64,000 nt of DNA, from contig NZ_JARANV010000016.1 in the NCBI RefSeq assembly GCF_029889845.1, positions 1-64,000 of the forward strand. Reading direction: 5' to 3'. The DNA comes from Halomonas sp. 25-S5. GTDB lineage: Bacteria; Pseudomonadota; Gammaproteobacteria; Pseudomonadales; Halomonadaceae. The translations under genes were made by a program, and so were the position numbers. Under the pieces are notes generated by a model. That model had not been told where the DNA came from, made no database searches, and worked only from the letters and a program-made list of their open reading frames with translations. Within the stretch, counting starts at the first letter, position 1. Every line of letters begins with the position of its first letter. Below are positions 7,098-15,250 of this stretch, one piece after another.

Positions 7098-8097
7098 CAG
7101 ACTCGCGCACCGACTCTCGCACCACCAGGCGGGGAGCGAGCTGCAGTAGCCGCCGCAGGGGCCGGCGATGCTCCAGGCGCTCGATCAGTTGGATGCTCGC
7201 CATGGTACCGATTTCGTAGATGGGTTGCTGCACGGTGGTCAGGGCCGGGCTGAGATAGCGGCCCAGCTCGATGTCGTCGTAGCCCACCACGGAGAGGTCA
7301 TCGGGCAGTGTGAGGCCGTGCTCGCGGGCCGCTCGCATGGCGCCGATGGCCACCAGGTCGTTGAAGGCGAACAGCGCCTGCGGGTAGGGGCGCCGCTTGA
7401 GGAGATGCCGCATGGCGTCGTAGCCACCGTCGGCGAGCAGGTTGGTGGCGACGATGCGCGACGCATCCGGCCGGATGCCGGCGGCATCCAGCGCGGCCAG
7501 GGCGCCGGCCAGGCGCTCCGCCGACCGGGGATGGGCCACCGGCCCGGTCAGCAGGGCGATGTCCTCGAGCCCCCGCTCCAGCAGGTGGCCGATGGCCAGG
7601 CATGCGCCCAGGCGAGAGTCGTCGTTGACCACGGCGATGTCGTCGCCGTCGGGCGGGGCGGCATCCATCAGCACGGTCGGCAGGGGCTGGCGGGCCAGCG
7701 CCTCCAGGAAGTCGGGACCGCTGTGGGCGGTCATCACGATCAGGCCGTCGACGCGCTTGTCGCGCAGGGCCTGCAGGTAGGTCAGCTGCCGGGCGTCCGC
7801 ATCGCCGGTGTTGCACAGCATCAGGCTGTAGCCCTGGGCGAAGCAGTGGTCCTCGACCCCGCGGATGACCTCGGCGAAGAAGGGGTTGTTGGCGGCCGTC
7901 ACGATCATCCCGATCGTGCGGCTGCGGTTCGACTTCAGGGCCCGGGCGATGCTGTCGGGGCGGTAGCCCAGCTCGGCGATGGCGCGCTGCACCCGATCCT
8001 CGGTATCGGGGGCAACGCGCCGCGTGCCGTTGACCACGTGCGACACGGTAGTGACCGAGACGCCCGATTGCCTGGCGACGTCCTTGAGGCGAATCAT
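7078..8097 (-). CDS. rbsR: LacI-family transcriptional regulator of the ribose operon
   Basis: A 339-residue repressor. The N-terminal LacI helix-turn-helix reads MIRLKDVARQSGVSVTTVSHVVNG, with the hinge helix at about residues 48-58. A periplasmic-binding-like sugar domain follows (IGMIVTAANNPFFAEVIRG onward), like RbsR. It is the last gene of rbsDACBR, 13 bases after rbsB. This differs from E. coli, where rbsK sits between rbsB and rbsR. The predicted target is the palindrome CGCAAACGTTTGCG upstream of rbsD, giving autoregulation that ribose would relieve. The gene overlaps the convergent mut7-C end by 20 bases. The C-terminus has a small repeat, VRESVRESV. Confidence 0.88.
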   Translation of the reverse strand: MIRLKDVARQSGVSVTTVSHVVNGTRRVAPDTEDRVQRAIAELGYRPDSIARALKSNRSRTIGMIVTAANNPFFAEVIRGVEDHCFAQGYSLMLCNTGDADARQLTYLQALRDKRVDGLIVMTAHSGPDFLEALARQPLPTVLMDAAPPDGDDIAVVNDDSRLGACLAIGHLLERGLEDIALLTGPVAHPRSAERLAGALAALDAAGIRPDASRIVATNLLADGGYDAMRHLLKRRPYPQALFAFNDLVAIGAMRAAREHGLTLPDDLSVVGYDDIELGRYLSPALTTVQQPIYEIGTMASIQLIERLEHRRPLRRLLQLAPRLVVRESVRESVRTADG

Positions 8098-8110
8098 GGC
8101 CCTGTGGGGA

Positions 8111-8998
8111 TTACTCCTGGGTCACCAGCTGGAGGGGGACCGGGACGTTCTCGTCCACGCTCTCGCCCCTGATCAGGCGGTCGGCGGTGATCACCCCGAG
8201 CTCGCCGATGCGCGCCGGCTGCTGGGCGATAGTGGCGGCCATCTTGCCGTCGTTGACGGCCTGGATGCCGTCATCGGTGCCGTCGAAGCCGACCAGGACG
8301 ACATTCTCCAGGCCGCCCGCCTGCAGGGCACGCTGAGCGCCGAGGGCCATCTCGTCGTTCTGGGCAAACACCGCGTCGATGCCCTGGTGGGCCTGCAGCA
8401 GGTTCTCCATGACGTTGAGGCCCTCGCTGCGGTTGAAGTTGGCCGGCTGGGTGGCCACCAGCTCGATGCCGTCGACGCCCTCGATGGCAGTCATGAAGCC
8501 TTCCCCGCGGTTGCGCGTGGCCGAGGCGCCGGGCACGCCCTCGAGCTGCACGACCTGCCCCTCGCCGCCGAGCTGCTCGATGATGAACTCGCCAGCCAGC
8601 TTGCCGCCGGCGACGTTGTCGGAGGCGATGTGTGAGACCACACTGCCGCCGTTGGCGCTGCGGTCCAGGGTGATGACCGGCACGTCCTGGGCGTTGGCGG
8701 TCCGCACCCCCGAGGCGACGGCGTCGGAGTCGGTGGGGTTGATCAGCAGCACATCGATGTCACGCGCCAGGGCATCCTCGACGTTGGAGAGCTCGCGCGC
8801 GGCGTCGTTGCCCGAATCGAGCACGATCAGCTCGTGGCCGAGCTCCTCCGCCTCGGCCTGGGCGCCCTCCTGGAGGGTCACGAAGAACGGGTTGTTGAGC
8901 GTCGAGATGACCAGGGCGATACGGTCGGCCATGGCGCTCTGGGCCGTTCCGAGGCCCACTCCGGCGGCCACGGCGGTGGCCAGGATCAGCTTTTTCAT
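8111..8998 (-). CDS. rbsB: Ribose ABC transporter, periplasmic binding protein
   Basis: A 295-residue substrate-binding protein with the signal peptide [24 protein letters not shown] and a mature start at about residue 25. The mature chain opens [26 protein letters not shown], very like RbsB, and ends [10 protein letters not shown]. It belongs to the peripheral binding protein type 1 fold and delivers ribose to RbsC/RbsA. The start at 8998 is preferred over a much longer frame because it begins the signal peptide and follows TCAGGAGCCTTGCCAC. It sits between rbsC and rbsR in the same operon. Confidence 0.93.
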   Translation of the reverse strand: MKKLILATAVAAGVGLGTAQSAMADRIALVISTLNNPFFVTLQEGAQAEAEELGHELIVLDSGNDAARELSNVEDALARDIDVLLINPTDSDAVASGVRTANAQDVPVITLDRSANGGSVVSHIASDNVAGGKLAGEFIIEQLGGEGQVVQLEGVPGASATRNRGEGFMTAIEGVDGIELVATQPANFNRSEGLNVMENLLQAHQGIDAVFAQNDEMALGAQRALQAGGLENVVLVGFDGTDDGIQAVNDGKMAATIAQQPARIGELGVITADRLIRGESVDENVPVPLQLVTQE

Positions 8999-9048
8999 GT
9001 GGCAAGGCTCCTGAGGTCTTGTTGTGGATGTCCGGGCCCGGGCCGAGC

Positions 9049-10014
<966 letters not shown>

Positions 10015-10018
10015 GGGG

Positions 10019-11542
10019 TCAGGTCTCCATCGGCGTGGCGACGTGTGCCGCCGCGGTCATGATCTTTTCCTGGGTGGCGTCGTCACGCTGGAACTCGCCG
10101 CTGACGAGCCCGTTGGCGAGCACGAGGATTCGGTCGGACAGGCCGATCAGCTCCGGCATCTCGGAGGAGATCAGCAGGACGCACTTGCCCTCGCGCTTGA
10201 GCCGGTTGATCAGCAGGTAGATCTCGCGCTTGGCGCCGACATCGACGCCGCGGGTGGGCTCGTCGAGGATGACGATCTCAGGCTCGGGCATCAGCGCCTT
10301 GGCCAGCGAGACCTTCTGCTGGTTGCCGCCGGAGAGGGTCTGGGCGGGCTGGTCGGGGTCGCTCAGCTTGATGCGGAAGGCGTCGATGTAGTGGGTGACG
10401 GCCGAGCGCTCGCGGGCGTGGCGGATGAGGCCGAGCGGGCCGCAGAAGGCCGGCAGCGCGGTGAGGGACATGTTATCGGCCACCGAGTGATCGAGCACCA
10501 GGCCCGACTGCTTGCGGTCCTCGGGAACATAGACCAGGCCAGCCTTCAGGCCCTGCTGGGGCGAGGTGAACCGCACCTCGCGGCCGTGCACCCTCACTCG
10601 ACCGGCGTGACGGGGCACGTCGCCGCACAGGGCCCGGCACATCTCGGTGCGCCCGGCGCCCATCAGTCCGCCGAAGCCCAGCACCTCGCCAGCCCGGGCC
10701 GAGAAGGAGATGTCCTGGACCCCAGGCGCCACGAGGTTTTCGACCTCGAGCACCACCTCGCCCGCCCGGGGAGGCTCGTAGGGATAGCGGTCGGCCAGCT
10801 CCCGCCCGACCATCTGCTGGATCAGCCGGTCCTCGTTGGACTCGGCCGTGGGGCCCTGGTGGACCAGGCGGCCGTCGCGCAGCACGGCCACGTCGTCGCA
10901 CATGCGAAAGATCTCGGCCAGCCGGTGGGTGATCAGCACCAGCGACTTGCCGGCGGCCCGCAGGCTGGCCACCACCCGCTCGAGAACCGCGGTCTCGACG
11001 TCCGTCAGGGCGTCGGTGGGCTCGTCCATGACGATGATCTCGGCGTCCAGGGAGAGCGCCCGGGCGATCTCCACCATCTGCTGCTGGCCGATGCTCAGCC
11101 GCGAGACCAGCGTGCGCGGGTCGATGGGCTGCTCCAGTTCCTCCAGCAGCGCGGCCGCCTCGCGGAACAGGCGCCGCCAGTCGATGCTGCCCCAGGCCGT
11201 GAGCGGCTCACGGCCGAGGAAGATGTTCTCGCCCGCCGACAGGGTCGGCACCAGGTTGAGCTCCTGGTGGATAATGGCGATGCCCGCATCCATGGCCTGG
11301 CGCGGGGTGGCGAAGCGCACCTCGTGTCCGCGCAGGTGGATCACCCCGGCGTCGGCCTGGTGGACGCCGCTCAGCACCTTCATCAGGGTCGACTTGCCGG
11401 CCCCGTTCTCCCCGGCCAGCGCCAGCACGTGGCCGGTATGCAGCGCCAGGTCGACGTCCTGCAGCACCGGGACCCCACCGAACGACTTGCCGATCCCCTC
11501 CAGCGCCATGAGCGGCGCCGAGGCCCCGGCCTCATGCTGCAC
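10019..11542 (-). CDS. rbsA: Ribose ABC transporter, dual ATPase
   Basis: A protein of about 507 residues with two fused ATPase domains. The first has Walker A GENGAGKST and signature LSIGQQQMVEIARAL. The second has a degenerate Walker A (GGLMGAGRTE) and signature LSGGNQQKVSLAKAL, as usual in RbsA/MglA. It energises ribose import. The start is uncertain: the GTG at 11542, six bases past the rbsD stop, is chosen, giving an N-terminus slightly longer than E. coli RbsA. An ATG at 11509 (MALEGIGKSFGG) is the alternative. The close spacing to rbsD suggests translational coupling. Confidence 0.9.
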   Translation of the reverse strand: MQHEAGASAPLMALEGIGKSFGGVPVLQDVDLALHTGHVLALAGENGAGKSTLMKVLSGVHQADAGVIHLRGHEVRFATPRQAMDAGIAIIHQELNLVPTLSAGENIFLGREPLTAWGSIDWRRLFREAAALLEELEQPIDPRTLVSRLSIGQQQMVEIARALSLDAEIIVMDEPTDALTDVETAVLERVVASLRAAGKSLVLITHRLAEIFRMCDDVAVLRDGRLVHQGPTAESNEDRLIQQMVGRELADRYPYEPPRAGEVVLEVENLVAPGVQDISFSARAGEVLGFGGLMGAGRTEMCRALCGDVPRHAGRVRVHGREVRFTSPQQGLKAGLVYVPEDRKQSGLVLDHSVADNMSLTALPAFCGPLGLIRHARERSAVTHYIDAFRIKLSDPDQPAQTLSGGNQQKVSLAKALMPEPEIVILDEPTRGVDVGAKREIYLLINRLKREGKCVLLISSEMPELIGLSDRILVLANGLVSGEFQRDDATQEKIMTAAAHVATPMET

Positions 11543-11547
11543 GGGGC

Positions 11548-11967
11548 TCAAAACGGCACCCCGCTGCGCAGCACGACGTTGGCGAAGGGCGTGCACTCGC
11601 CGGTGCGGACCACAGCCCGCGCCGAGGGCAGCAGGCGCTTGAAGTCCTCATGGGCGACCCGGGTGCGCCCCAGCGTGACGCCGTCCCGCACCTCCAAGGC
11701 CGCGAGCCGCGCCTCGAGCTGCGCGTGCAGGTCGGGACTCGCCTCGAGCATTTCGCTGGCCAGGGTCGCCTCCTCCACGCAGAGCTCGCCGGAGAGAGCG
11801 TCGAACACCTCGAGGAAGCCGGGCAGGCCTGGACGCAGCGCCAGGTCGACGCGGGGCACGCCCGGCGGGATCGGCAGCCCGGCATCGGCGATCACGAGGG
11901 TGTCGGTGTGGCCAAGTTCGGCGATGAGCTTGGCGAGGGGGGCATTGAGCAGGCCTTGGCGTTTCAT
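11548..11967 (-). CDS. rbsD: D-ribose pyranase
   Basis: A 139-residue cytoplasmic protein, normal length for RbsD. It opens MKRQGLLNAPLAKLIAELGHTDTLVIADAGLPIP, containing the conserved H and D of the family, and ends FANVVLRSGVPF. RbsD converts beta-pyranose to beta-furanose ribose so that ribokinase can act on it. It is the first gene of the operon, 46 bases downstream of the predicted RbsR operator. No rbsK is present in the cluster, so the kinase must be encoded elsewhere. Confidence 0.93.
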   Translation of the reverse strand: MKRQGLLNAPLAKLIAELGHTDTLVIADAGLPIPPGVPRVDLALRPGLPGFLEVFDALSGELCVEEATLASEMLEASPDLHAQLEARLAALEVRDGVTLGRTRVAHEDFKRLLPSARAVVRTGECTPFANVVLRSGVPF

Positions 11968-12012
11968 GGCACATCCAGGCGTGGTTTCGCAATAATGCGC
12001 TTCAGCGTAGGA

Positions 12013-12026
12013 CGCAAACGTTTGCG
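12013..12026 (-). promoter_or_regulatory. Predicted RbsR operator
   Basis: Perfect 14-bp palindrome CGCAAACGTTTGCG with the central CG typical of LacI-family operators. It lies 46 bases upstream of the rbsD ATG. A -10-like GATAAT sits just upstream on the minus strand, so a bound repressor would cover the transcription start region. Confidence 0.8.
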
Positions 12027-12114
12027 GACGCGATTATCCATAAGTCTAACCGAGCGCATGACATCCTTGGCACATGGCCATGTCCGTCGCGTTCTTCCAG
12101 GGGATGCCAAGCGT

Positions 12115-12205
12115 CGGCCGGCTCTATTGGCACGGCAGCCATGTGTCGCGAATGCAGAAGCGCGTGGCGCGACTGCGGCTGACGCTGGCACACCCTCCGG
12201 GATAA
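12115..12205 (+). pseudogene. Displaced 3' end of a Mut7-C gene
   Basis: Thirty bases at 12115-12144 are identical to 7004-7033 inside the intact Mut7-C gene. The frame continues GRLYWHGSHVSRMQKRVARL and ends in a TAA at 12203-12205. The protein similarity extends past the identical block (SRMQKRVARL against SRMEAMVERL). Immediately upstream the similarity fades, the zinc-ribbon cysteines are not present and no start is visible. This is a gene remnant in the same orientation as the intact copy, on the far side of the rbs operon. Confidence 0.8.
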
Positions 12206-12530
12206 ACCTCCCGGCCATACTGACTCGTGGGTTGAACTCTCGCGGTCTCGACCCGAGAGTACCGAGGAGTGAAACGCATGCGGGAACCCCTACCCACTGG
12301 CGAACCAGCGGATTGGCCCGGCACTGTTCCCCCCGTTTCCCCATGGGACATTCGGGATTTGCGTTACTGGAATCACGAGGAGGTTTCCCCATGGTGGAGC
12401 ATCTCGACCCCTATCCCACTCGCCTGACCGAATACCGTGCGCCACTCCCTTGCCGCACGTCCGGGGCTTGGCGAAACCGCCCTCAGGGGGGCAGACTGAC
12501 GACGTCATACCCCAAACCAAGGAGCCCGCC
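12206..12530. other. Intergenic region with two doubtful short frames
   Basis: No recognisable gene. Two small plus-strand frames have good ribosome-binding sites. One at 12278-12427 (49 codons, GAGGAGTGAAACGC before ATG) starts MREPLPTGEPADWPG. The other at 12391-12534 (47 codons, GAGGAGG seven bases before ATG) starts MVEHLDPYPTRLTEY and overlaps the peroxiredoxin start. They could be halves of one decayed gene in different frames. Neither matches a family I know. Confidence 0.3.
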
Positions 12531-13007
12531 ATGACGATTGCCATCGGCGACCGAATTCCCGACGTGACCCTCAAGACCAACGGCCCGGACGGCCCCCAGG
12601 ACCTATCCACTGGCGAGCTGTTCGCCGGCCGCAGGGTGGTATTGTTCGCGGTGCCCGGCGCCTTCACTCCCGGTTGTTCCAACACCCATATGCCGGGCTT
12701 CGTGGTCAATGCCGACAAGATCCTCGCCAAGGGCGTCGACGCCATCGCCTGCCTGTCGGTCAACGACGCCTTCGTGATGGGTGCCTGGCAGCAGGACCAG
12801 AACGCCCAGGCCTTCACCATGCTGGCCGACGGCAACGCCGAGCTGACCCGGGCGCTGGGGCTGGAGAAGGACGCGACCGCCGGCGGCATGGGCATTCGCT
12901 CTCAGCGCTTCGCGATGATCGTCGATGACGGCGTGGTGACGTCACTGGGCATCGACGAGAAGGGCGTCGACAAGAGCAGTGCCGAGACGGTGCTGGCCCA
13001 GCTGTAG
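12531..13007 (+). CDS. Peroxiredoxin, Prx5 type
   Basis: A 158-residue thiol peroxidase of the Prx5 subgroup. The motif GAFTPGCSNTHMPGF at about residues 44-58 carries the peroxidatic cysteine. The chain starts MTIAIGDRIPDVTLKT, typical of the family. It reduces hydrogen and alkyl peroxides in the cytoplasm, usually with glutathione/glutaredoxin or thioredoxin as donor. CCAAGGAGCCCGCC precedes the ATG. It appears to be a single-gene unit ending before the shared hairpin at 13111-13144. Confidence 0.92.
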   Translation: MTIAIGDRIPDVTLKTNGPDGPQDLSTGELFAGRRVVLFAVPGAFTPGCSNTHMPGFVVNADKILAKGVDAIACLSVNDAFVMGAWQQDQNAQAFTMLADGNAELTRALGLEKDATAGGMGIRSQRFAMIVDDGVVTSLGIDEKGVDKSSAETVLAQL

Positions 13008-13110
13008 GCCTTGGCCACCCGACACGTCAGGCCTCCATGAGCCTTTCCCCTTAATATCAATACCCCCTTCGAGCGCCTGGAGAGGGTGACGGTGATCACC
13101 CGCCGGACGC

Positions 13111-13150
13111 AGCGCGGCCGTGGCATCCATGCCACGGCCGCGCTGTTTCT
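13111..13150. terminator. Bidirectional hairpin terminator
   Basis: Perfect 16-bp inverted repeat: AGCGCGGCCGTGGCAT at 13111-13126 and its complement at 13129-13144, followed on plus by GTTTCT. It lies between the convergent peroxiredoxin and enoyl-CoA hydratase genes and can serve both. Confidence 0.8.
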
Positions 13151-13171
13151 GCTTGCCAAGTTGATGACGGC

Positions 13172-13945
13172 TCAGAAGTTCGGCTTGCGCTTCTCGACGA
13201 AGGCGCTCATGCCCTCGGTCTGCTCGTCGCCGGCGAAGCAGAAGGCGAACAGGGCATTCTCCAGCGCCAGGGCGCTGTCCAGGTCCTGGTCCATGCCGTC
13301 GTGGATCGCCTGCTTGGCGGCGCGCACCGACCGCGGACCATTGCCGCCGATCTGCTTGGTGAGCTCATCGACGTAGCCCTCGAGCTCGGCCTGGGGCATC
13401 ACGCGGTTGACCAGACCGATGCGCAGCGCCTCGGCAGCGTCGATCTTGCGCCCGGTGGTGCACAGGTCGATGGCCATGGCCGGGCTGACCCGACGCGGCA
13501 GGCGCTGGGTGCCGCCGAAGCCGGGGATCACGCCGAGCAGCACCTCGGGCTGACCGAAGATGGCGTTGTCGCTGGCCACCGCCCAGTCGCAGGCCAGCGC
13601 CAGCTCGCAGCCCCCGCCCAGGCAGAAGCCGTTGACCAGCGCCACGGTGGGCACTGGCAGGGTCTCCAGACGCTTGAAGGTCGCCAGCGCCTGACGGGCG
13701 AAGTCGCGGGCTTGCTCGGGTGTCTTCTCGCGCATCTCGGCGATATCGGCACCGGCCACGAAGGACTTCTCGCCGGCGCCAGTGATCAACACGGCACGCA
13801 GGTCGTCGCGGGCCTCGAGCTCGGCCAGCACGCGCTCCAGCTCGACCAGCACGTCGCTGTTCAGGGCATTCAGCGCCTTGGGACGGCTGATGGTCAGGCG
13901 CACGATGCCGGCGTTTTCTACAACTTCAATCGGGGACTCGCTCAT
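13172..13945 (-). CDS. Enoyl-CoA hydratase/isomerase family protein
   Basis: A 257-residue crotonase. The oxyanion-hole segment AGADIAEM lies at about residues 65-72. Catalytic glutamates sit in GGGCELALACD (about 106-116) and FGQPEVLLGVIPGFGGTQRLPR (about 128-149). It hydrates trans-2-enoyl-CoA esters. It is the last gene of a leftward block with an acyl-CoA dehydrogenase, a CoA ligase and a 3-hydroxyacyl-CoA dehydrogenase, so beta-oxidation of a short acid is likely. A methylthioacryloyl-CoA hydratase (DmdD-like) role is conceivable given the neighbours. The start MSESPIEVVENAG follows CAGGAGCCCCCAA. A dyad 35 bases upstream may be its own operator. Confidence 0.88.
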   Translation of the reverse strand: MSESPIEVVENAGIVRLTISRPKALNALNSDVLVELERVLAELEARDDLRAVLITGAGEKSFVAGADIAEMREKTPEQARDFARQALATFKRLETLPVPTVALVNGFCLGGGCELALACDWAVASDNAIFGQPEVLLGVIPGFGGTQRLPRRVSPAMAIDLCTTGRKIDAAEALRIGLVNRVMPQAELEGYVDELTKQIGGNGPRSVRAAKQAIHDGMDQDLDSALALENALFAFCFAGDEQTEGMSAFVEKRKPNF

Positions 13946-13979
13946 TTGGGGGCTCCTGGCGTTGTTCTTGAAGGGTAGA

Positions 13980-14012
13980 CCGCCCAACCCTAGCGAACGC
14001 TTGGTTGGGCGG
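13980..14012 (-). promoter_or_regulatory. Dyad upstream of enoyl-CoA hydratase, candidate TetR-type operator
   Basis: Perfect 10-bp arms CCGCCCAACC and GGTTGGGCGG flank a nested near-palindrome, AAGCGTTCGCTA on the minus strand. Nested dyads with a central CGnnCG are common for TetR-family regulators of acyl-CoA genes. It is 35 bases upstream of the ATG. It could instead be an RNA hairpin that protects or ends a transcript. Confidence 0.45.
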
Positions 14013-14041
14013 CAATCCCCTCTTCGGCGTATCAACGAGAA

Positions 14042-14196
14042 GGAAGCATTCGATTCACGCCACGAGCGAAGATAGGCTGGTTGCCGCCGGACCGCAGCTC
14101 CCGGAGTGTAGCCTGCTACATGAGGAGAGCGACGGTCCGACGCTTCGGGACCGCCGGCGGCCAGGATATCGAGCGCAGTAGTGAATCGTCGCTTCC
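14042..14196. repeat. Long imperfect inverted repeat with internal hairpins
   Basis: The outer arms 14042-14090 and 14151-14196 pair imperfectly over about 45 bases (GGAAGC, CGATTCAC, GATA, CTGG and GCCGCCGG blocks). Internal smaller hairpins include GTAGC/GCTAC near 14108-14119 and CGGTCC/GGACCG near 14134-14152. The element begins exactly at the hydroxyacyl-CoA dehydrogenase stop codon. It encodes no convincing protein and looks like an interspersed, REP/BIME- or MITE-like element. Confidence 0.6.
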
Positions 14197-15041
14197 TAGT
14201 AGACGTGGAAGCCGCGGCCACTCTTCCGCCCCAGGTAGCCGGCGGCCACCATGCGCTTGAGCAGCGGGCAGGGGCGGTACTTGGGATCGCCGAAGCCATC
14301 CTGCAGCACCTCCATGATCGCCAGGCAGACATCCAGGCCGATCAGGTCACCCAGCGCCAGCGGGCCCATCGGATGGGCGGCGCCCAACTTCATGGCCTCG
14401 TCCACCGCCTCGGGGGTGGCAGCGCCCTCCTGCACCAGGAAGGCCGCCTCGTTGATCATCGGCACCAGCAGGCGGTTGACCGCGAAGCCGGGCGAGTCGC
14501 CCACCGGCACCGGCGTCTTGCCGAGGTCGGCAGCCAGTTGCTCGATGCGCGACACGGTAGCGTCGGACGTCTGCTCGGCGCGAATCACCTCGACCAGCTT
14601 GAGCACCGGCACCGGGTTGAAGAAGTGCATGCCCACCACCCGCTCGGGGCGCTCGCAGACGGCGGCGAGCCGCGTCAGCGACAGCGAGGAGGTGTTGGAG
14701 GCCAGTATCGCCTCGTGGCTCAGGCGGCTCAGGTCGCGGAACAGCTTCTCCTTGAGCGCCGGCTGCTCGGGGGCGGCCTCGATGATCACCTCGCAGTCAC
14801 GCAGGGCGTCCAACGCCGTCGTGGTATCCAGGCGCGCCAGGGCAGCCTCCCGGTCGGCATCACTGAGCTTCTCCTTGGCCACCAGCTTGCCCAGGCCCTT
14901 GTCGATGGCCGCCCGGGCACGCCCGAGCTGCTCGTCGGCCACATCGTAGAGCTTGACGGCGAAGCCGCTGGTGGCCAGGACCTGGGCGATGCCCTGGCCC
15001 ATGGTGCCGGCGCCGACCACGCCGATCGGTTGATCACTCAT
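14196..15041 (-). CDS. 3-hydroxybutyryl-CoA / 3-hydroxyacyl-CoA dehydrogenase
   Basis: A 281-residue NAD-dependent dehydrogenase. The Rossmann motif is GVVGAGTMGQGIAQVLA at residues 7-23. Catalytic segments are SNTSSLSLT and VGMHFFNPVPVLKLVEV, with the H-E pair of the family. The C-terminal dimer domain includes AHPMGPLALGDLIGLD. It oxidises (S)-3-hydroxyacyl-CoA, most likely C4. Length and layout match Hbd/PaaH proteins. AGGAGAGTGCA precedes ATG. It lies between the CoA ligase and the enoyl-CoA hydratase, separated from each by about 200-250 bases of repeat-rich DNA, so it may not be strictly co-transcribed. Confidence 0.9.
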   Translation of the reverse strand: MSDQPIGVVGAGTMGQGIAQVLATSGFAVKLYDVADEQLGRARAAIDKGLGKLVAKEKLSDADREAALARLDTTTALDALRDCEVIIEAAPEQPALKEKLFRDLSRLSHEAILASNTSSLSLTRLAAVCERPERVVGMHFFNPVPVLKLVEVIRAEQTSDATVSRIEQLAADLGKTPVPVGDSPGFAVNRLLVPMINEAAFLVQEGAATPEAVDEAMKLGAAHPMGPLALGDLIGLDVCLAIMEVLQDGFGDPKYRPCPLLKRMVAAGYLGRKSGRGFHVY

Positions 15042-15157
15042 TGCACTCTCCTGATGATTTGTCTTGATCTGCCATGGACTGTCGCTCGAAGCTTTTTCCG
15101 GCGACAAGCCTGAAGAGGGCCTTGACCCCGAAGAGGGCCTCAGTGCTCCGCCAGACC

Positions 15158-15250
15158 CATCGCGATGCAAGCATCGCTCCCACAAACCCCTGCGCCTCTG
15201 CCCATGTCATAGCCGGCCAAGGCCATCGCAATGGGAGCATCGTTCCTACT
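15158..15250. repeat. Pair of REP-like repeats
   Basis: Two directly oriented units, 15158-15185 (catcgcgatgcaagcatcgc followed by tcccacaa) and 15224-15250 (catcgcaatgggagcatcgt followed by tcctact), share a CATCGC...GCATCG stem and a TCC-TAC/CAC tail. On the minus strand they read GTGGGAGCGATGC / GTAGGAACGATGC, like Pseudomonas and halomonad REP units. They lie just past the CoA ligase stop. Confidence 0.65.

Noticed and set aside
12278-12534. Two short frames with good ribosome-binding sites
   Set aside because: They overlap each other and the peroxiredoxin start, and neither resembles a known protein; left as a note in the intergenic entry.
13111-13144. Perfect inverted repeat as a recombination site
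   Set aside because: Its position between two convergent genes and the following T-rich bases make a bidirectional terminator the simpler explanation.
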